9,755 nt of DNA from Spirochaetota bacterium (GTDB lineage: Bacteria; Spirochaetota; Spirochaetia; Treponematales; Treponemataceae): assembly GCA_029571425.1 (NCBI GenBank), contig JAKPSR010000335.1, forward strand, positions 1 through 9,755. The letters run 5' to 3'. The notes beneath the pieces are model-generated. The model had not been told where the DNA came from. It did no database searches and saw only the letters and a program-made list of their open reading frames with translations. The position numbers and the translations under genes are program-made. Below are positions 5,156 through 9,755 of this stretch, one piece after another. Positions within the stretch are counted from its first letter, which is position 1. Every line of letters begins with the position of its first letter.

Positions 5156-6889
5156 ATGAGCAAACGCAGCCGATTCGCACTTATCCTGGTGGTCCTCGCG
5201 GTATGCTTCGCGTTCCTGTGGCCCTCCATTAAGTGGTACTTCCTGACCCCGAAGGAGGACCAAGCCCTCGCGCTCGGTTCCCGCGAGAAGATCAAGGATT
5301 TCTCGCACAACATGGCCGTCGCCGACCTCAAGACCCTGATGGACGACGCGCGCGCCGACCGCCAGGGGGCCGTCGACGCCCGCTACGCGACCCTCGCGAA
5401 GGAAGCCGCCCGGAACTACCGCGCGGCCAAGAAGCCGGTGCCGGAAACCTGGACCGCGCGCGCCCTCGCCGCCGCCTTCTCGAACGAGGCCGACGCCCTC
5501 GCCGTCCTCGAGAACGGCTACCGCAATCGCATCCTGGCCATCAAGAAGACCCAATCATCAGCGGTTAAGCTCGGCCTCGACCTTTCAGGCGGCATGAGCA
5601 TCATCATCAAGGCCGACCTCGACGCCGCGGCCGCTACCCAAAAGGACGCGAGCGCAAACGCCGAGGCCTTCCGCGCCGACGCCATGGCGCAGGCGATGGA
5701 GACCCTGAACAGCCGCATCGACCAGTTCGGCCTCTCCGAGCCGGTGATCCGCCAGCAGGGCGAGGACCGGATCTACATCGAGATGCCGGGCGCCGCCGAC
5801 TCCGACCGCATCAACTCGATCATCATGGGTAAGGGCATGCTCGCCTTCCACATGGTCGACTCCGACGCGACCGCGGCCTTCGAGTCCTTCTATCGCATGA
5901 ACCCCACGCGCACCTTCGACGCCGAGTACAAGCTGCTCGACCCGTCGATCATCCCGGCCGACACGATGGTCCTCGGTTCCTACCGCAAGGACGACTACGG
6001 CCTCGACGAGCGCATCGGCTTCCTCGTCGTCAAGCGCGAGCCCGGCCTCGAGGGCAAGCACATCCAGAGCGCGGAGACCCGCCGCGACGAGATGGGCCGC
6101 CCCGTCGTCAACTTCGTCCTCGACGGCGAGGGGTCGAAGATATTCGCCGAGCTCACCACGAACAACGTCAAGAAGAGCATGGCGATCGTCTCCGACGGTA
6201 AGATAAAGTCGCACGCCATCATCAACGAGCCGATCCCGAGCGGCCAAGTCCAGCTCTCCGGCTTCTCGGCCGAGGAAGGCGAGAACATAAAGGCCGTCCT
6301 CCGCACCGCTTGGCTCAACGTCCCGCTCCAGCTCGAGAACCAGCAGGTAATCGGCGCGAGCATGGGCGAGGAATCGATCAGGCAGGGCCTTTGGGCCGTT
6401 ACCGTCGGCCTCGCGGCGGTCTTCGTCTTCATGCTTCTCTACTACCGCGGCGCCGGCGTGAACGCCATCGTCGCCCAGGTCCTGAACTTCTATATCATGT
6501 TCAGCGTCCTCTCGGCGCTTAAGCTTACCCTTTCCCTCTCGAGCATCGCGGGCATGATCCTGACGATCGGCATGGCGGTCGACGCCAACGTCGTCATCTT
6601 CGAGCGCATCAAGGACGAGCTGAGGCTCAAGAAGGGAAGGGCGGCCTCCATCGCGGCGGGCTTCGACCACGCCTTCTGGGCGATCATGGACTCGAATATC
6701 ACGACCTTCATCGCGGCTGCCTTCCTCTCCCAGCTCGGGACGGGATCGATCAAGGGCTTCGCCTACAGCCTCGCGATCGGCGTCGTGTCCTCGGTCTTCA
6801 CCGCCCTCGTGGTGTCGCACCTCATCTTCGACTTCGGCACCGACACGCTGAAGAGCAAGCGCATGAGCATCAGCTGGAGGGTCAAGTAA
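5156..6889 (+). CDS. secD: SecD, protein export membrane subunit
   Basis: SecD works with SecF to pull exported proteins out of the SecYEG channel on the periplasmic side, driven by the proton gradient. The 577-residue protein has membrane helix 1 at about 7-23 and a large periplasmic region (about 30-405) containing the signature LGLDLSGG (139-146) and the P1 base/head fold. A bundle of five further helices starts near 412 (GLWAVTVGLAAVFVFML). The conserved transmembrane motif MAVDANVVIFERIKDEL begins at M473 and carries D476 and N478, matching the Asp of the proton pathway in the family. The length is close to the 615 residues of the E. coli protein. GGAG (5145-5148) lies seven bases before ATG 5156. 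secF starts on the base directly after the stop. Confidence 0.97.
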   Translation: MSKRSRFALILVVLAVCFAFLWPSIKWYFLTPKEDQALALGSREKIKDFSHNMAVADLKTLMDDARADRQGAVDARYATLAKEAARNYRAAKKPVPETWTARALAAAFSNEADALAVLENGYRNRILAIKKTQSSAVKLGLDLSGGMSIIIKADLDAAAATQKDASANAEAFRADAMAQAMETLNSRIDQFGLSEPVIRQQGEDRIYIEMPGAADSDRINSIIMGKGMLAFHMVDSDATAAFESFYRMNPTRTFDAEYKLLDPSIIPADTMVLGSYRKDDYGLDERIGFLVVKREPGLEGKHIQSAETRRDEMGRPVVNFVLDGEGSKIFAELTTNNVKKSMAIVSDGKIKSHAIINEPIPSGQVQLSGFSAEEGENIKAVLRTAWLNVPLQLENQQVIGASMGEESIRQGLWAVTVGLAAVFVFMLLYYRGAGVNAIVAQVLNFYIMFSVLSALKLTLSLSSIAGMILTIGMAVDANVVIFERIKDELRLKKGRAASIAAGFDHAFWAIMDSNITTFIAAAFLSQLGTGSIKGFAYSLAIGVVSSVFTALVVSHLIFDFGTDTLKSKRMSISWRVK

Positions 6890-8128
6890 ATGAAGAAGGT
6901 CATCAAGTTCAGCCGGGTCTTCCTCCCGATGGTGGTCATGAGCTCGGCGCTCATCGCGCTCGGGCTCGTCGGGTACTTCGTCAAGGGGCTTAACCTCGGC
7001 ATCGACTTCCAGGCCGGCCTCATCGAGAAGGTGCGCCTCGCGCCCACCGCCTTTGAGCTTACCTACGCGGGCGAGAAGTCGGTCACCGTGTCCCTCTCGT
7101 CGTCTCAGATCGACCTCGTCTCGACGGGCGTCGCCTCCGACAACCAGACGTTCAGCTTCCCCTTCGCCCAGTACGCGACCGTCGGCGACCTCTCCTCGGC
7201 CCTGGCCTCGGTCCCGGGCGTTTCCGTCGTGACCCTCGCCCCGGCCTCGGCACCCGCGAAGGGCATCTTCGCGAACGCCGACGGGCAGGCGCGGCTTTCC
7301 GCCGAGGCTTATCGGCTCCACTATCTCCCCGCCGACGCGGCCGCGATCGGCGCCGACCAGGTGCGCGCGGCAATCTCCTCATTCCCCGAGGCTTCCGTGC
7401 AAGCCATCGGCGCGCCGGCCGATCGGCTCTTCCAGATCCGCTTAAGCGACGACGGCGCCGACTCCGAGGCAAGCAAGACCCTTCGGACGAACCTCAACGC
7501 GGCCCTCGCCGCCGCCTTCGGCGCGGACAACGTCGCCGTCGTCAGCGCGGACTTCGTCGGCTCGCGGTTCTCCAAGAGCCTGGCGAGCCAGGCGTTCTGG
7601 CTCGTCGCCGCGACCCTCGTGCTGATCTGGGTCTACTGCGCCATCCGCTTCCGCTGGGACTTCGCGGTGGGCGGCGTCCTCGCCATCGTGCACGACGCCC
7701 TCATCATGGTCGCCTTCATCGTGTGGACCCGCATGCAGTTCAACTCGACGACGATCGCCGCGATCCTGACGATCCTCGGTTACTCGATCAACGACACCGT
7801 CGTCATCTTCGACCGCATCCGCGAGAACATGCGCCTTCGCCCCGAGCTCAACATCACCGAGATCCTCGACCTCTCGCAGACCGAGATCCTCGGGCGCACG
7901 ATCATCACGACCGTCACCACGATGCTCGCCGTCCTCTCGCTCTATGTCTTCACGACGGGTGACATGAAGGACTTCGCGCTCGCCCTCCTCGTCGGCATGA
8001 CGAGCGGCGTCTACTCCACGATCTACATCGCGAGCGCCTTCATCAGCTTCGCGAGCCGCTTCCGCAAGGACAAGGGCATCTCGAAGGAGAAGGCGAAGCC
8101 CGTTCGCCTCGCCGAGGAACAGGTGTAA
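6890..8128 (+). CDS. secF: SecF with enlarged periplasmic region
   Basis: This is the partner of SecD in the proton-driven export motor of the inner membrane. The 412-residue protein has helix 1 at about 12-31, then GLNLGIDFQAG (33-43), where the family usually has GIDFTGG. A periplasmic region of about 200 residues precedes helix 2 at about 233-253, followed by the remaining helices with the signature GYSINDTVVIFDRIREN (297-313). A basic cytoplasmic tail (SRFRKDKGISKEKAKP) closes it. E. coli SecF has 323 residues, and the extra length here lies almost entirely between helices 1 and 2. The gene starts with no gap after secD (TAAATG), and GGAGGG (6876-6881) inside secD is its Shine-Dalgarno. 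It is the last gene of the operon. Confidence 0.95.
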   Translation: MKKVIKFSRVFLPMVVMSSALIALGLVGYFVKGLNLGIDFQAGLIEKVRLAPTAFELTYAGEKSVTVSLSSSQIDLVSTGVASDNQTFSFPFAQYATVGDLSSALASVPGVSVVTLAPASAPAKGIFANADGQARLSAEAYRLHYLPADAAAIGADQVRAAISSFPEASVQAIGAPADRLFQIRLSDDGADSEASKTLRTNLNAALAAAFGADNVAVVSADFVGSRFSKSLASQAFWLVAATLVLIWVYCAIRFRWDFAVGGVLAIVHDALIMVAFIVWTRMQFNSTTIAAILTILGYSINDTVVIFDRIRENMRLRPELNITEILDLSQTEILGRTIITTVTTMLAVLSLYVFTTGDMKDFALALLVGMTSGVYSTIYIASAFISFASRFRKDKGISKEKAKPVRLAEEQV

Positions 8129-8150
8129 AAGCCTTCCTCAGCGCCACTAG

Positions 8151-8179
8151 CCGCCGGCCCCGCGCCGGCGGTTTTTTTT
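8151..8179 (+). terminator. Rho-independent terminator of the sec operon
   Basis: CCGCCGGC (8151-8158), a five-base loop (8159-8163) and GCCGGCGG (8164-8171) make a perfect eight-pair GC stem followed by eight T (8172-8179). Because it lies before ispH, that gene needs its own promoter. Confidence 0.95.
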
Positions 8180-8223
8180 GACCCGCGCGCTAGCCTTTTT
8201 CGCTCAAGCGCGGCGCCGCTCCC

Positions 8224-8252
8224 TTGCGTGGCGCGGGCGAATTAAGTAGAGT
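8224..8252 (+). promoter_or_regulatory. Candidate promoter for ispH
   Basis: TTGCGT (8224-8229), a 17-base spacer and TAGAGT (8247-8252) form a moderate match. The predicted start is 8259, the A of the ispH ATG, so the mRNA would be leaderless. The strong terminator just upstream requires a promoter somewhere in 8180-8258, and this is the best I see. Confidence 0.5.
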
Positions 8253-8258
8253 AGGGGC

Positions 8259-9116
8259 ATGAGCGATCCGATCACCATCGTGCGGGCCGAGGTACTCGGC
8301 TACTGCATGGGCGTGCGCCGGGCCGTCGAGGCAGCCGAGCAGGCACTCCTCGACAGCCCCATCCGCCCCGTCTATACCTACGGCCCCCTGATCCACAACC
8401 CCTCTGCCCTCGAGCGCCTCCGCTCGGCGGGCGTCGTGATCCTCGCCGAGGGCGATTCCCTCCCGGACGACTTTCGCGGCGCCTCGGTGGTGATCCGCGC
8501 CCACGGGGTGCCGCCCGAGACACGGGCCGAGATCGAGCGGCGCGGCGCGCGGGTCATCGACGCGACCTGCCCGCGAGTCCTCTCGAGCCAAAAGCGCGCC
8601 GAGGCGTGGCACCGCAAGGGCTACGCCGTCGTCCTCGCCGGCGACCGAGACCACGGCGAGATCACCAGCATCGCGGGCTCGGCGCCCGGCTGCGTCGTCG
8701 TCGAGAACCCCGCCGACGTCGCCGGCATCGATCCTTGTCCCGAGCGCGCCGTCCTCATCAGCCAGACCACGATCAAGCAAAGCGAGTACGACGCGATCGC
8801 CCAGGCCCTCGCCGCGCGCGTGGCCGACCTCGTCGTCCTCAACACCATCTGCCCGGCGACGCAGGAGCGGCAGGCCGCCCTCGAGGAGCTCGCCTCCCGC
8901 GTCGACGGCATCCTGGTCGTCGGCGGCCGCGCCTCCGCGAATACCCAGCGCCTCTTCGCGACGGCGCGCTCGCTGATCCCGTCGTCGTGGCTGATCGAGG
9001 GCCCCGAGGAGATTCCCGCCGAGGCCTCGTCGCTCGCCCGGATCGGGATCACGGCGGGCGCGTCGACGCCGGACGAGGTTATCGACGCGGTTGAACAAGC
9101 ACTCCAAAAACGCTAG
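8259..9116 (+). CDS. ispH: 4-hydroxy-3-methylbut-2-enyl diphosphate reductase (IspH/LytB)
   Basis: IspH catalyses the last step of the MEP pathway, reducing HMBPP to isopentenyl and dimethylallyl diphosphate with a [4Fe-4S] cluster, in the cytoplasm. The 285-residue protein keeps the three cluster cysteines, C16 (GYCMGV), C104 (DATCPRV) and C198 (NTICPAT). It also keeps the substrate-site residues H46 (LIHNP), H82 (RAHGVP), H132 and E134 (DHGEI), the QTT motif at 169-171, a Ser/Asn pair in GGRASANTQRL and the Ser of ITAGAST. The length is at the short end of the family (E. coli 316). The start ATG 8259 is placed 13 residues before GYC, normal for the family. No convincing Shine-Dalgarno precedes it: GGGG ends two bases before ATG, too close. 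The promoter geometry suggests a leaderless mRNA. valS follows after nine bases. Confidence 0.97.
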   Translation: MSDPITIVRAEVLGYCMGVRRAVEAAEQALLDSPIRPVYTYGPLIHNPSALERLRSAGVVILAEGDSLPDDFRGASVVIRAHGVPPETRAEIERRGARVIDATCPRVLSSQKRAEAWHRKGYAVVLAGDRDHGEITSIAGSAPGCVVVENPADVAGIDPCPERAVLISQTTIKQSEYDAIAQALAARVADLVVLNTICPATQERQAALEELASRVDGILVVGGRASANTQRLFATARSLIPSSWLIEGPEEIPAEASSLARIGITAGASTPDEVIDAVEQALQKR

Positions 9117-9119
9117 ACT
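9091..9119 (+). promoter_or_regulatory. Candidate promoter for valS inside the end of ispH
   Basis: TTGAAC (9091-9096), a 17-base spacer and TAGACT (9114-9119) lie within the last codons and stop of ispH. Six bases later, at 9126, is the valS ATG, so this promoter would give a leaderless valS mRNA. The TAG of the -10 is also the ispH stop. Confidence 0.5.
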
Positions 9120-9125
9120 GATTTC

Positions 9126-9755
9126 ATGAAGGCAATCGAACTCGAGAAGGCGTACAACCCCAAGGACTTCGAGGACCGCGTCTACGCGGCGTGGGAATCG
9201 GGCGGGCACTTCAAGCCCCGCGAGCCCAAGGCGGGCGAGTCCTCCTTCGTCGTCGTTATTCCCCCCCCGAACGTCACCGGCGTGCTCCATATGGGTCACG
9301 GCCTCAATAACTCCCTCCAGGACATCGTCGTCCGCTACCATCGCATGCGCGGCGAGCCCACGCTTTGGGTGCCCGGCACCGACCACGCCGGCATCGCGAC
9401 GCAGAACGTCGTCGAGAAGCGGCTCAAGAAGGAAGGGAAGTCGCGGCACGATCTCGGGCGCGACGCCTTCGTCGAGCGCACCTGGGAGGTGAAGCGCGAG
9501 CATCACGAGATCATTTCGCGCCAGCTCCGCAAGATCGGCGCGAGCGTCGACTGGTCGCGCGAGCGGTTCACCCTCGACGAGGGCCTCTCGCGCGCGGTCC
9601 GCGAGGTCTTCGTGACCCTCTACGAGCGCGGGCTCGTCTATCGGGGCAACTATCTCGTCAACTGGTGCACCTCCTGCGGCACGGCCCTCGCCGACGACGA
9701 GGTCGAGCACGAGGACACCGCGGGCTCGATGTACCACCTGTGGTACGAGCTCGAG
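9126..9755 (+). CDS. valS: Valyl-tRNA synthetase, N-terminal part (cut by window edge)
   Basis: This class I aminoacyl-tRNA synthetase charges tRNA-Val in the cytoplasm and edits mischarged threonine. The visible 210 residues start with the conserved YNPKDFEDRVYAAWE region, then PPPNVTGVLHMGHGLN with the ATP-binding HIGH-type motif HMGH at 55-58. TLWVPGTDHAGIATQ (79-93), characteristic of valyl enzymes, is followed by a region leading to the editing domain with NWCTSCGTALADDEVEH (179-195). The KMSKS motif and the anticodon and coiled-coil domains lie beyond the window. No Shine-Dalgarno is visible in the nine bases between ispH and the ATG, or in the end of ispH. A -10 hexamer sits exactly six bases before the start. 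Codon use is the same as in neighbouring genes. Confidence 0.97.
   Translation, partial: MKAIELEKAYNPKDFEDRVYAAWESGGHFKPREPKAGESSFVVVIPPPNVTGVLHMGHGLNNSLQDIVVRYHRMRGEPTLWVPGTDHAGIATQNVVEKRLKKEGKSRHDLGRDAFVERTWEVKREHHEIISRQLRKIGASVDWSRERFTLDEGLSRAVREVFVTLYERGLVYRGNYLVNWCTSCGTALADDEVEHEDTAGSMYHLWYELE

Noticed and set aside
5585..7321. Long minus-strand open frame antisense to secD/secF (578 codons)
   Set aside because: Its composition is Asp/Glu/Arg/Val-rich, the mirror of GC-rich codons in secD. There is no recognisable domain and the sense strand codes for clearly conserved proteins.
8210..8219. Palindrome GCGGCGCCGC as a possible operator before ispH
   Set aside because: Short GC palindromes are expected often at this base composition. 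It is not repeated at other promoters here and lies just upstream of the proposed -35.
8190..9737. Long minus-strand open frame antisense to ispH and valS (515 codons)
   Set aside because: It spans two unrelated conserved genes and a terminator-promoter region, with low-complexity composition. It is a shadow of GC-rich coding sequence.

Overview
The window is GC-rich (by eye about two thirds G+C, codon third positions dominated by G/C) and comes from a bacterial chromosome. The organism is a diderm: it has a lytic transglycosylase, a lipoprotein with a classical lipobox and a separate yajC-secD-secF set. The treponeme/spirochaete-like flavour (TPR-rich envelope proteins, a large SecF periplasmic region) makes a high-GC spirochaete my best guess, but this rests on general resemblance and not on a marker gene. 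I see no tRNA, rRNA, CRISPR array, transposon or clear sign of horizontal transfer.

Layout. (1) Positions 1-1707, minus strand: a membrane-anchored TPR protein (637-1707) and, sharing an ATGA overlap, a periplasmic lytic transglycosylase cut by the left edge (1-640). (2) Positions 1737-1766: a divergent promoter pair in which both strands appear to use the same -35 hexamer. (3) Positions 1786-4145, plus strand: a multi-span membrane protein and, again with an ATGA overlap, a 599-residue TPR lipoprotein. (4) Positions 4132-4705: a strong promoter, a possible six-codon leaderless minicistron, a rubredoxin, a 98-residue unknown protein and a TTCG-tetraloop terminator. (5) Positions 4710-8179: promoter, yajC, secD, secF and a strong terminator, the accessory membrane complex of Sec protein export. 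(6) Positions 8224-9755: ispH (last step of the MEP isoprenoid pathway) followed after 9 bases by valS (valyl-tRNA synthetase), which runs off the right edge.

How it fits together. Most of the window serves the cell envelope: peptidoglycan remodelling, outer-membrane or periplasmic TPR scaffolds, Sec export and isoprenoid precursors (needed for undecaprenyl carriers). The individual gene families are ordinary. The most unusual signal is in the regulatory DNA. Four good sigma70-type -10 hexamers (upstream of 1707 on the minus strand, 4167, 8259 and 9126) are each followed by exactly six bases and then a start codon. This places the predicted transcription start on the first base of the start codon, and the three full-length genes among them lack a convincing Shine-Dalgarno sequence. 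Other genes here (membrane protein, rubredoxin, yajC, secD, secF, transglycosylase) do have Shine-Dalgarno sites. The window therefore suggests a genome with two start modes, leaderless at promoter-proximal genes and Shine-Dalgarno inside operons.
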